A stretch of DNA of 9,424 bases from DATDFB01 sp036522835 (GTDB taxonomy: Bacteria; Acidobacteriota; Thermoanaerobaculia; Gp7-AA8). Location: contig DATDFB010000114.1 of the NCBI GenBank assembly GCA_036522835.1, positions 1 through 9,424 of the forward strand, given 5' to 3'. The notes beneath the pieces were generated by a model. That model saw only the letters and a program-made list of their open reading frames with translations. It did not search any database and was not told the DNA's origin. The position numbers and the translations under genes were made by a program. This document shows, piece after piece, positions 1-6,367 of this stretch; position 1 is the stretch's first letter, and each line of letters begins with the position of its first letter.

Positions 1-1
1 C

Positions 2-1030
2 GTCGAGCACGTGCTCCTCGCACAGTCGACGGCGTGCGTCACCGCGCCGGCCGCGTTCGTGCTGCAGACGGAGGAAGGGAATCCCGGCGCGAGCCTGATG
101 AGCCACGCCGGCTACTGCGTCGGCAACATCAAGGTGACGACGGACGGCGTCAGCACCTTCACCGTGACGGCGGACGGGCTCGTGCACCAGGGGCCGAACG
201 AGCTCACGGCGTCGGGATTGCCGAAGACGTTCGCGCTCGACGACGCGGGCGGCGGCGGGGGCGGCGACACGACGGCGCCGACGACGTCGGTCACCGCGCC
301 GGCGAACGGCGCCACGGTCTCGGCGACAACGACGGTCACCGCCTCGGCGAGCGACAACGTCGGCGTGACGAAGGTCGAGTTCTATCTCGACGGCGCGCTG
401 AAGGCGACCGACACGACCTCGCCGTACAGTTGGAGCTGGGACACCACGACGGCGACGAACGGCACGCACTCGCTGACCTCGAAGGCGTACGACGCGGCGC
501 TCAACACCGGCACCTCGGCCGCGGTGAGCGTGACGGTGAGCAACGGCACGCCGATCAACGTCGGCGGCTGGACGATCACGCAGGCCAACGCCACGCAGAC
601 GTACACGATCCCGGCGAACACCGTGATCCCGTCGCACGGGTACCTCATCATCGCCCGCAACGCCACGAAGTCGGCGTTCCAGACGTTCTGGGGCCGCACG
701 CTCGGCGCGAACGTCGTCTACATCAACACCGCCGACACGATGCCGCAGATCAACGGCAGCGAGACGTACACGCTGAAGAACGCCGGCGGCACGACGATCG
801 AGGGGACGACCGTGGCGATGGACACGAACGCCGGCTTCGACTTCCAGCGCGCCACGTGCGGGGCGATCAACTCGCTGAGCAGTTGGACGCACGTCGCCGC
901 CGGCTCGGCCACGCCGGGCACCGGAGGGCTGAACGGCTGCAACAAGGGCGCGTTCATCAACGAGTTCTCCGACGCCATCGGCACGGGGAACTACATCTAC
1001 GAGTTCATCGAGCTGTATAACGACCGGTAA
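2..1030 (+). CDS. Secreted Ig-like / lamin-tail domain protein, C-terminal part
   Basis: The reading frame is already open at the left window edge, so the true start and N-terminus lie outside; a GTG at 11 is unlikely to be the start. The visible protein has about 80 residues I do not recognise (with Cys in STACV and GYCVG), then a Gly-rich linker (about 250-265). Next comes a bacterial Ig-like domain (about 266-545) with the usual DTTAPTTSVTAPANGATVS opening and the KVEFYLDG strand. From about 551 the sequence matches the body of a lamin-tail domain (INVGGWTIT, YTIPANTVIPSHGYLIIAR). The usual first strand of that domain is missing there; a match (FINEF...YEFIELYND, 953-1024) stands at the very C-terminus, just before the stop. 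Family knowledge: such domains occur in secreted or surface enzymes and adhesins. The catalytic part, if any, would be upstream. The domain calls are fairly secure; the overall function is unknown. Confidence 0.75.
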   Translation, partial: VEHVLLAQSTACVTAPAAFVLQTEEGNPGASLMSHAGYCVGNIKVTTDGVSTFTVTADGLVHQGPNELTASGLPKTFALDDAGGGGGGDTTAPTTSVTAPANGATVSATTTVTASASDNVGVTKVEFYLDGALKATDTTSPYSWSWDTTTATNGTHSLTSKAYDAALNTGTSAAVSVTVSNGTPINVGGWTITQANATQTYTIPANTVIPSHGYLIIARNATKSAFQTFWGRTLGANVVYINTADTMPQINGSETYTLKNAGGTTIEGTTVAMDTNAGFDFQRATCGAINSLSSWTHVAAGSATPGTGGLNGCNKGAFINEFSDAIGTGNYIYEFIELYNDR

Positions 1031-1041
1031 GGGCGTTCCTC

Positions 1042-1073
1042 GTGGGGAGCCGTGATATCCTCCGGCTCCCCAC
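1042..1073 (+). terminator. Hairpin, probable terminator after the LTD gene
   Basis: A perfect 10-bp inverted repeat, GTGGGGAGCC (1042-1051) and GGCTCCCCAC (1064-1073), encloses a 12-nt loop. It starts 11 nt after the stop codon of the secreted-protein gene. No T-run follows, so it is not a canonical intrinsic terminator; it may end or protect the transcript's 3' end. The GTG at 1052, a possible start for the next gene, falls in the loop, which argues against its use. Confidence 0.5.
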
Positions 1074-1111
1074 ACACCCCGGCACCCTTCTCCCCTCGCG
1101 CCGAACCATCG

Positions 1112-1414
1112 ATGCTCGTCATCCTGTTTTGTCTTCTCGTGAACGATTCCGTCATCCTCAAAGCCCACTACACGCCGGTTCCCGGCACGGACGTCGAGTA
1201 CGGCCAAGGCGCCATCGAGCGCTGCGACGTGCGCCACAGCGAGATCGCGCGCTCGGTCTGGCTGATCGCCGTCGACCCGCCCGGCGACCCCGCCGAGTGG
1301 CAGGCGAAGCTCAACGCCAACGTCAGTCCGAAGCACGGCCGCTTCACCGTCGAATGCGCGACGGAGGAGGAGGCCGAGGCGGTGCGCTCGGGAAAGATCG
1401 CGTTACAGCGATAG
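1112..1414 (+). CDS. Small hypothetical protein (about 100 aa)
   Basis: I do not recognise this protein. From about 1139 on, the codons have the high third-position GC of the real genes around it, and the product has a normal acidic/hydrophobic mix (e.g. SVWLIAVDPPGDPAEWQAK and FTVECATEEEAEAVRSGKI), whereas the overlapping frame gives an Arg-rich shadow. The start is uncertain. ATG 1112 adds a short hydrophobic stretch (MLVILFCLLV) with AT-ending codons (ttt, tgt, ctt). GTG 1139 would give a 91-aa cytosolic protein beginning MNDSVILKAHY. Neither has a clear Shine-Dalgarno. The longer in-frame GTG at 1052 lies in the loop of a hairpin and is rejected. The C-terminal part looks alpha/beta, with a helix over EEEAEAVRSG. 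It ends 50 nt before livK and could be co-transcribed with the transporter, but nothing in the sequence proves a link. Confidence 0.6.
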   Translation: MLVILFCLLVNDSVILKAHYTPVPGTDVEYGQGAIERCDVRHSEIARSVWLIAVDPPGDPAEWQAKLNANVSPKHGRFTVECATEEEAEAVRSGKIALQR

Positions 1415-1464
1415 CGCGGCGCGGAGTGTGCAGTTAGAATTCGCGCACTTTTGGAGACGGACTC

Positions 1465-2640
1465 ATGCGAAAAATCGGGTTTCTTGCAGTCGTCGTGTTG
1501 CTGTCGCTGTCGCTGACCGGCTGTCCGCCGAAGAGTGAGAGCGGCAACGCCGGCAGCAACGCCGACAACGCCGCCGGCGGCGACATCCTCATCGGCGAAT
1601 ACAGCTCGCTGACCGGCCTGCAGGCCACCTTCGGCACCTCGACGCACCAGGGCATCATCATGGCCGCGGACGAAGTCAACGCCGCCGGCGGCATCAACGG
1701 GCGCAAGGTCAAGATCTTGACCGAGGACGATCAATCGAAGCCTGAAGAGGCGGCCACCGCCGTCTCGAAGCTGATCTCGCAAAACAGCGTCGTGGCCATC
1801 CTGGGCGAAGTGGCGTCGTCGGCCTCGCTCGCCGCCGCGCCGATCTGCCAGTCGAACAAAGTCCCGATGATCACCCCGTCGTCGACCAACCCCGAGGTCA
1901 CGAAGAAGGGCGACTACATCTTCCGGACCTGCTTTACCGACGACTACCAGGGCCCGGCCATGGCCGACTACACGGCCAAGGACCTCGGCATCAAGACGGC
2001 CGCGATCCTCACCGACGTCAAGAACGACTACTCCGTCTTTCTCGGCCGCGACTTCGAGCGGAAGTTCACCGAGGACGGCGGGAAAATCGTGGCCAAGGCC
2101 AGCTACTCGAACGGCGACTCCGACTTCCGCGCCCAACTGACATCGATCAAGCCGTCGAACCCGCAGATCCTCTGGGTTCCGGGCTATTACACGGACGTTG
2201 GGCAGATCGCCCAGCAGGCGCGCGACCTCGGCATCACCGCGCCGCTCGTCGGCGGTGACGGCTGGGTCTCGCCGAAGCTGGTCGAGATCGGGGGCAAGGC
2301 TCTGGAGGGCTGCTACTACGCGAACCACTACTCCTACGACGACCCGTCGCCGGTCGTCCGCAACTTCGTCGACAAGTACAAGCAGCGCTTCGGCGCCAAG
2401 CCCGACGGCATGGCCGCGCTCGCGTACGACGCCATGCACGTCCTCGCCGACGCCATGAAGCGGGCCAAGAAGCTCGACGGGCCGACGCTGCGCGACGCCA
2501 TCGCCGCGACGAAGGGCTTTCAGGGCGTGACCGGCACCATCAACCTCGGTCCCGACCGCAATCCCGTCGGCAAGAAGATCGTCGTCGAGGAGATCAAGAA
2601 CGGGCAGCTCGTGGTGAAGGGGACGGTGCAGCCGAAATAG
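1465..2640 (+). CDS. livK: Branched-chain amino acid ABC transporter, substrate-binding lipoprotein
   Basis: This is the extracytoplasmic receptor of the HAAT-family importer; it captures leucine, isoleucine, valine or a related amino acid or amide and delivers it to LivHM. The 391-aa length is usual for the family. Residues 1-20 form a lipoprotein signal peptide with lipobox L17-T18-G19-C20, so the mature protein would be lipid-anchored at Cys20. A Ser/Gly/Asn/Ala-rich tether (21-40) precedes a type I periplasmic-binding fold beginning ILIGEYSSLTG. S118-S119-A120-S121 and the PSSTNP stretch (S139-N142) fall where LivK-type proteins contact the ligand's amino and carboxyl groups. ATG 1465 has GGAGA (1453-1457) about 8 nt upstream. 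It heads the operon; livH starts 2 nt after its stop. Many E. coli-type LivK/J proteins are soluble, so the lipid anchor is a lineage feature. Exact substrate cannot be read: related receptors bind urea or short amides. Confidence 0.93.
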   Translation: MRKIGFLAVVVLLSLSLTGCPPKSESGNAGSNADNAAGGDILIGEYSSLTGLQATFGTSTHQGIIMAADEVNAAGGINGRKVKILTEDDQSKPEEAATAVSKLISQNSVVAILGEVASSASLAAAPICQSNKVPMITPSSTNPEVTKKGDYIFRTCFTDDYQGPAMADYTAKDLGIKTAAILTDVKNDYSVFLGRDFERKFTEDGGKIVAKASYSNGDSDFRAQLTSIKPSNPQILWVPGYYTDVGQIAQQARDLGITAPLVGGDGWVSPKLVEIGGKALEGCYYANHYSYDDPSPVVRNFVDKYKQRFGAKPDGMAALAYDAMHVLADAMKRAKKLDGPTLRDAIAATKGFQGVTGTINLGPDRNPVGKKIVVEEIKNGQLVVKGTVQPK

Positions 2641-2642
2641 CG

Positions 2643-3554
2643 ATGCAGGAGATCCTCCAGAACCTGCTGAACGGGATCGCCGTCGGCGCGATTTACGCGC
2701 TCATCGCCCTCGGCTACACGATGGTGTACGGCATCCTCAAGCTGATCAACTTCGCCCACGGCGACGTCTTCATGCTCGGCGCGTTCGTCGGCTACTACGC
2801 CGGGCGGTGGGCGGCGGCGCACGCGGGCAACGGGCACCCGGCGACGTACCTCATCGCCTTCGGCATCATGCTGCTGTCGATGGTCGTCTGCGGCCTCTTC
2901 GGCTATCTCAACGAGCGCATCGCCTACCGGCCGCTGCGCAACTCGCCGCGCATCGCCTCTCTCATCACCGCCATCGGCGTGTCCTTCCTGCTGGAGTTCG
3001 GCGGGCAGTTCGTCTTCGGCCCCGATCCGAAGTTCTTCCCCACGCTCACGCCGAAGCGCATCGTCCACCTCGGCGGCATCGTCACGACGAACTACCAGAT
3101 CATCGTCCTCGTCGTGGCTGTGGCGTTCATGGCCCTCTTGCAATTCATCATCTACGGGACGAAGTTCGGCCGGGCCATGCGCGCGGTGTCGTACAACTTC
3201 GAGATCGCGTCGCTGATGGGCATCCCGGTCGACCGCGTCATCTCCACGACGTTCGTCATCGGCTCCGCGCTTGCCGCCGTCGCCGGCATTCTCTTCGGCC
3301 TCTCGTATCCGAAGATCGACCCGCTGATGGGGATCATGCCCGGACTCAAAGCGTTCATCGCCGCGGTGCTGGGCGGCATCGGCAACGTGCCGGGGGCGGT
3401 GGTGGGGGGGCTGACGATCGGCATCGTCGAGGCCTTCGTCGGCGGCAGCCAGTTCTCGAACTTCCGCGACGCCATCGCCTTCGTGATCCTCATCGTCATC
3501 CTGCTGTTCCGGCCGAGCGGGCTCTTTGGCAAGTACGAGGCGGAGAAAGTCTGA
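2643..3554 (+). CDS. livH: Branched-chain amino acid ABC transporter permease LivH
   Basis: One of two inner-membrane permease subunits of the HAAT importer. The 303 aa are usual length, with about eight hydrophobic segments. Family motifs are clear: GYTMVYGILKLINFAHGD (24-41), the conserved LITAIGVSFLLE segment (107-118), and the EAA-type cytoplasmic coupling loop GRAMRAVSYNFEIASLMGI (about 175-193) that docks onto the ATPases. The C-terminus, RPSGLFGKYEAEKV, closely follows the family ending (E. coli LivH also ends in EKV), so the protein is complete. ATG 2643 lies 2 nt after the livK stop without a well-spaced Shine-Dalgarno, suggesting translational coupling. Oddly, the TGA stop (3552-3554) overlaps the first two bases of a palindromic repeat that separates it from livM. 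Confidence 0.95.
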   Translation: MQEILQNLLNGIAVGAIYALIALGYTMVYGILKLINFAHGDVFMLGAFVGYYAGRWAAAHAGNGHPATYLIAFGIMLLSMVVCGLFGYLNERIAYRPLRNSPRIASLITAIGVSFLLEFGGQFVFGPDPKFFPTLTPKRIVHLGGIVTTNYQIIVLVVAVAFMALLQFIIYGTKFGRAMRAVSYNFEIASLMGIPVDRVISTTFVIGSALAAVAGILFGLSYPKIDPLMGIMPGLKAFIAAVLGGIGNVPGAVVGGLTIGIVEAFVGGSQFSNFRDAIAFVILIVILLFRPSGLFGKYEAEKV

Positions 3555-3635
3555 ATGCAGAATGCCGAATGCAGAATGCAGAATTGCTCGCGCCAACCGC
3601 GCGATTCTGCATTCTGCATTCGGCATTCTGCATTC
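3553..3635. repeat. Palindromic GAATGC[A/C] heptamer repeat, 83 nt
   Basis: The left arm (3553-3584, 32 nt) is four heptamers GAATGC[A/C] (the second ends in C) plus GAAT. The right arm (3604-3635) is its perfect reverse complement; the spacer is 19 nt (3585-3603) and itself contains GCGC on both sides, able to pair. It lies wholly in the livH-livM gap apart from the last two bases of the livH TGA. The sequence is AT-richer than its surroundings. From memory, heptamer hairpins of this look are dispersed in several environmental phyla, but I cannot count copies here. In mRNA it would form a very stable stem just before livM. There is no T-run, so it is not a standard terminator. Similar-looking peptides read in several frames across it are by-products of the repeat. 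Confidence 0.9.
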
Positions 3636-3649
3636 GCGAGCGCGGCGCC

Positions 3650-4684
3650 ATGAAACGCCTTCCCTGGTTCGTCCGCGACGCCATCTACCTCGCGGTCTTC
3701 GTGGCTCTCCTCCTCGCCGCCGCCTGGGGCCTGGCCGCGCTGCGCTTTCCCGGCATCGCCTACTACACCCGGATCATCGTCCTGATCGGCATCAACATCA
3801 CGCTGGCGGTGTCGCTGAACATCATCAACGGCCACGCCGGGCAGTTCTCGCTCGGCCACGCCGGATTCATGGCCGTCGGCGGCTACTTCTCTGCCTTCCT
3901 CACCTACTTCTACTTCAGCAAGCTCGTCGACCGCTATCCATCGGCGCAGAGCGCGCTGCTGGTCGCGGCGCTGCTGGCGGGCGGCGCGCTCGCCGCGGTC
4001 GCGGGGTACGTCGTCGGGCTGCCGTCGCTGCGGCTGCGCGGCGACTACCTGGCCATCGTCACCTTGGGCTTCGGGGAGATCATCCGCGTGCTCATCCTCA
4101 ACATCGAGAAGATCGGCGGCGCGCGCGGGTTCACCGGCATTCCGCACTGGAGCAGTTTCTTCTGGGTCTACTTCTTCGCCGGGATCACCATCCTGGTCTC
4201 GTGGCGGCTGGTGCGGTCGGCGGTCGGGCGCGCGTTCCTGGCCGTGCGCGAGGATCAAATCGCGGCCGAGGCGATGGGGATCAACACGACGAAGTACAAG
4301 GTCAAGGCCTTCGTCATCGGCTCGTTCTGGGCGGGCGTGGCGGGCGGGCTCTACGCGCACTATTTGATGTACCTGAACCCGTCGATGTTCACGTTCATCC
4401 GCTCGTTCGAGATCGTGGTGATGGTCGTCCTCGGCGGGCTGGGCTCGATCTCCGGCTCGATCATCGCCGCGATCATCCTCACCATCCTCCCCGAGGGGCT
4501 GCGCATGGTGAAGGAAGTGCTGCACAGCGACAAAGACCCGCGCATGATCATCTACTCGATCACCCTGATCGCGCTGATGCTGACGCGGCCGCAGGGTATC
4601 TTCGGGCGGCGCGAGCTGTGGCAGGTCCTGCCGCGGCGCAAGGACGCGGTGCCGAAGAAGGAGCGCGACGATGCCGCTGCTTGA
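3650..4684 (+). CDS. livM: Branched-chain amino acid ABC transporter permease LivM
   Basis: Second inner-membrane permease subunit, pairing with LivH. The 344 aa carry an N-terminal hydrophobic segment and the family motifs NGHAGQFSLGHAGFMAVGGY (about 60-79), PSLRLRGDYLAIVTLGFGEI (about 124-143) and an EAA-type coupling loop, GRAFLAVREDQIAAEAMGI (192-210). The C-terminus after RPQGIFGRRELW is a charged tail. ATG 3650 is chosen because the encoded protein then starts MKRLPWFVRDA, directly before the first membrane segment. The frame stays open through the upstream palindrome (in-frame ATG at 3569), but that extension would be translated repeat and has no Shine-Dalgarno. The ribosome site before 3650 is weak (only GCGAG). 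The gene lies 14 nt after the hairpin, so its translation may depend on unfolding or coupling. It overlaps livG by 14 nt. Confidence 0.94.
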   Translation: MKRLPWFVRDAIYLAVFVALLLAAAWGLAALRFPGIAYYTRIIVLIGINITLAVSLNIINGHAGQFSLGHAGFMAVGGYFSAFLTYFYFSKLVDRYPSAQSALLVAALLAGGALAAVAGYVVGLPSLRLRGDYLAIVTLGFGEIIRVLILNIEKIGGARGFTGIPHWSSFFWVYFFAGITILVSWRLVRSAVGRAFLAVREDQIAAEAMGINTTKYKVKAFVIGSFWAGVAGGLYAHYLMYLNPSMFTFIRSFEIVVMVVLGGLGSISGSIIAAIILTILPEGLRMVKEVLHSDKDPRMIIYSITLIALMLTRPQGIFGRRELWQVLPRRKDAVPKKERDDAAA

Positions 4685-5444
4685 GGCGCGCGGCGTCACC
4701 ATCCGCTTCGGCGGCCTCACCGCCGTCGCCGACTTCAATCTGACGATCGAGCAGCACGAGCTCGTCGGCCTGATCGGGCCGAACGGCGCGGGCAAGACGA
4801 CGATCTTCAACATGCTCACCGGCGTCTACGCGCCGACGGAGGGGACGATCGTCTTCGACGGCCACTCCACGGCGGGCTGCAAGCCGTACGACATCACCGC
4901 GCTCGGCGTGGCCCGCACGTTCCAGAACATCCGCCTCTTCAAAGACCTCACGGTCCTCGACAACGTGAAGATCGGCGGGCATATCCACTACAAGTACTCC
5001 GGCACGTCGGCCGTGCTGCACACGAATCGCTTTCACGCAGCCGAGGACGAGGCGGAGGCGAGCGCGCTGGAGCTGCTGCGCATCTTCGATCTCGAGCAAC
5101 GCGCGCGCGACGACGCCAAGAACCTTCCGTACGGCGACCAGCGCCGGCTGGAGATCGCGCGCGCGCTGGCCGCGCGGCCGAAGCTGTTGCTGCTCGACGA
5201 GCCAGCCGCGGGACTCAACGACCGCGAGACGCACGACCTCATGGCGACGATCCACGACGTGCGCGACCGCTTCGACATCGCCATTCTCCTCATCGAGCAC
5301 AACATGGAGCTGGTGATGGGGATCTGCGAGCGGATCCTGGTGCTGAACTTCGGCAAGACCATCGCGCAGGGGACGCCGGAGGAAGTGCGCGCGAATCCGG
5401 TGGTGATCGAGGCTTACCTCGGCGAGCCGGTGGAGGCGGTGTGA
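4671..5444 (+). CDS. livG: Branched-chain amino acid ABC transporter ATP-binding protein LivG
   Basis: Cytoplasmic ATPase that, with LivF, drives uptake through LivHM. All ABC motifs are present in 257 aa: Walker A GPNGAGKTT (36-44), Q-loop Q85 in ARTFQNIRLF, signature NLPYGDQRRLEIARAL (151-166, the LivG form, with YGDQ replacing the usual SGGQ), Walker B LLLLDEPAAGLN (172-183) with catalytic E177, and H-loop H210 in IEHNM. A family-typical insert with charged residues lies at about 104-130. ATG 4671 has a strong AAGGAG (4658-4663) 7 nt upstream, placed inside the end of livM. Its stop overlaps the livF start (GTGA), so the two ATPases are coupled for equal production. Confidence 0.95.
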   Translation: MPLLEARGVTIRFGGLTAVADFNLTIEQHELVGLIGPNGAGKTTIFNMLTGVYAPTEGTIVFDGHSTAGCKPYDITALGVARTFQNIRLFKDLTVLDNVKIGGHIHYKYSGTSAVLHTNRFHAAEDEAEASALELLRIFDLEQRARDDAKNLPYGDQRRLEIARALAARPKLLLLDEPAAGLNDRETHDLMATIHDVRDRFDIAILLIEHNMELVMGICERILVLNFGKTIAQGTPEEVRANPVVIEAYLGEPVEAV

Positions 5445-6151
5445 GCGCGCTCCTGGCGGTGCACGATCTCGAAGTCTCCTACGGCGCGATCGCCGCGCTG
5501 CACGGGATCAGCCTCGACGTCGAGAAGGGCGAGATCGTCACGCTCATCGGCGCGAACGGCGCGGGGAAGACGACGACGCTGCGCACGATCTCGGGCCTGC
5601 TCAAGCCGCGCCGCGGCACGGTGACGTACGCCGGCCGCACGATCACCGGCGTGAAGCCGCACGCGATCACGGCCATGGGCGTCTCGCACGTGCCGGAGGG
5701 GCGCGGGATCTTCGCCAACCTCACCGTCAACGACAACCTGGAGCTCGGCGCATACCTGCGCAAGGACAAAGTCTCCGCCGCGGAGTACGAGCGGATCTTC
5801 ACGCTCTTTCCGGTGCTCAAAGAGCGGATCAAGCAGAACGCCGGCACCCTCTCCGGCGGCGAGCAGCAGATGCTGGCCATCTCGCGCGCGCTGATGTCGA
5901 AGCCGCAGGTGCTGCTCCTCGACGAGCCGTCGCTCGGCCTCGCGCCGCAGATGGTGCAGGCGATCTTCGGCGTGATCCGGGAGATCAACGCCGAGGGGAC
6001 GACGATCCTGCTCGTGGAGCAGAACGCGCACATGGCGCTCATGACCGCGCACCGCGGCTACGTCATGGAGACGGGGCGGATCGTGCTGCACGACACGACA
6101 AAAGCGCTGTTGGCGTCCGATCGGATCAAGAAGGCGTACCTGGGAGGGTAG
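5441..6151 (+). CDS. livF: Branched-chain amino acid ABC transporter ATP-binding protein LivF
   Basis: Second ATPase of the importer, forming the nucleotide-binding heterodimer with LivG. The 236 aa are typical. Motifs: Walker A GANGAGKTT (37-45), the LivF-type VPEGRGIF segment (84-91), signature LSGGEQQ (137-143), Walker B VLLLDEPSLGL (157-167) with E162, and VEQN (192-195), where Gln194 stands in place of the usual switch His, as is normal in LivF. The GTG start at 5441 overlaps the livG stop by 4 nt and has GGAGG (5432-5436) a short 4 nt upstream. It is the last gene of the transporter; no convincing terminator follows before the next start 18 nt later, so read-through into the 6170-6966 pair is possible. 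Confidence 0.95.
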   Translation: MSALLAVHDLEVSYGAIAALHGISLDVEKGEIVTLIGANGAGKTTTLRTISGLLKPRRGTVTYAGRTITGVKPHAITAMGVSHVPEGRGIFANLTVNDNLELGAYLRKDKVSAAEYERIFTLFPVLKERIKQNAGTLSGGEQQMLAISRALMSKPQVLLLDEPSLGLAPQMVQAIFGVIREINAEGTTILLVEQNAHMALMTAHRGYVMETGRIVLHDTTKALLASDRIKKAYLGG

Positions 6152-6169
6152 CCGAGGTATTCTTTGGTC

Positions 6170-6367
6170 ATGGCACCGAGACGAAAACCGCCGAAGATCC
6201 AATACATCGGAGAGCCGCTGACTGCGTCGGAGATGAGGGCCTCGCTGAACCTGACGCCGGAGGACGAGGCTGCGGTCGCACGAGCGGTCGCGGCAGCGTT
6301 CGCGCCACGTCCGCGCCGCCGAAAGACGAAGCGACGCTCTTCCGTCAAAACAGCCCGCACGAAGTGA
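6170..6367 (+). CDS. Small basic protein, possible antitoxin or DNA-binding partner
   Basis: A 65-aa protein I cannot assign to a named family. It has a basic N-terminus (MAPRRKPPKIQYIGEPL), a central segment TASEMRASLNLTPEDEAAVA that looks like two helices around a turn (helix-turn-helix-like), and a strongly basic tail (RPRRRKTKRRSSVKTARTK). That charge pattern suits nucleic-acid or partner binding. ATG 6170 is preferred; an in-frame TTG at 6164 would add only two residues. GAGG at 6154-6157 is a loosely spaced ribosome site. Its stop overlaps the start of the next gene (GTGA, 6364-6367), a sign of coupled translation and a functional pair. Inference: small regulator or antitoxin for the downstream enzyme-like protein. 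It starts 18 nt after livF but has no visible link to transport. Confidence 0.65.
   Translation: MAPRRKPPKIQYIGEPLTASEMRASLNLTPEDEAAVARAVAAAFAPRPRRRKTKRRSSVKTARTK

Noticed and set aside
1435..1440. TAGAAT as a -10 box before livK
   Set aside because: It resembles TATAAT and lies 24 nt before the ATG, but no -35 match stands at 16-18 nt upstream (the nearest, TTACAG at 1403, is 26 nt away). Plausible but not supported.
1168..2439. Long open frame on the - strand (423 codons) opposite the small gene and livK
   Set aside because: It is rich in Arg, Asp, Val and Gly, has no recognisable domain, and lies opposite well-identified livK; a usual shadow of high third-position GC.
3553..3635. CRISPR array or tandem repeat array
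   Set aside because: The heptamers are contiguous, without unique spacers, and arranged as one inverted pair; not an array.
3553..3635. Intrinsic terminator ending the operon after livH
   Set aside because: No T-run follows the stem, and livM is only 14 nt downstream and needed for the transporter.
3526..4743. + strand frame of 405 codons overlapping livM
   Set aside because: Arg/His/Gly-rich product out of frame with livM; its start is repeat-derived sequence.
3152..4819. Open frame on the - strand (555 codons) running across livH, the palindrome, livM and the livG start
   Set aside because: It crosses three certain genes and a repeat, and its product is low-complexity Arg/Asp/Glu/Gln-rich; a shadow frame.
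6158..6163. TATTCT before ATG 6170 as a promoter for a leaderless two-gene unit
   Set aside because: Spacing would fit a leaderless start, but there is no -35 match and such hexamers arise by chance; kept only as a note.
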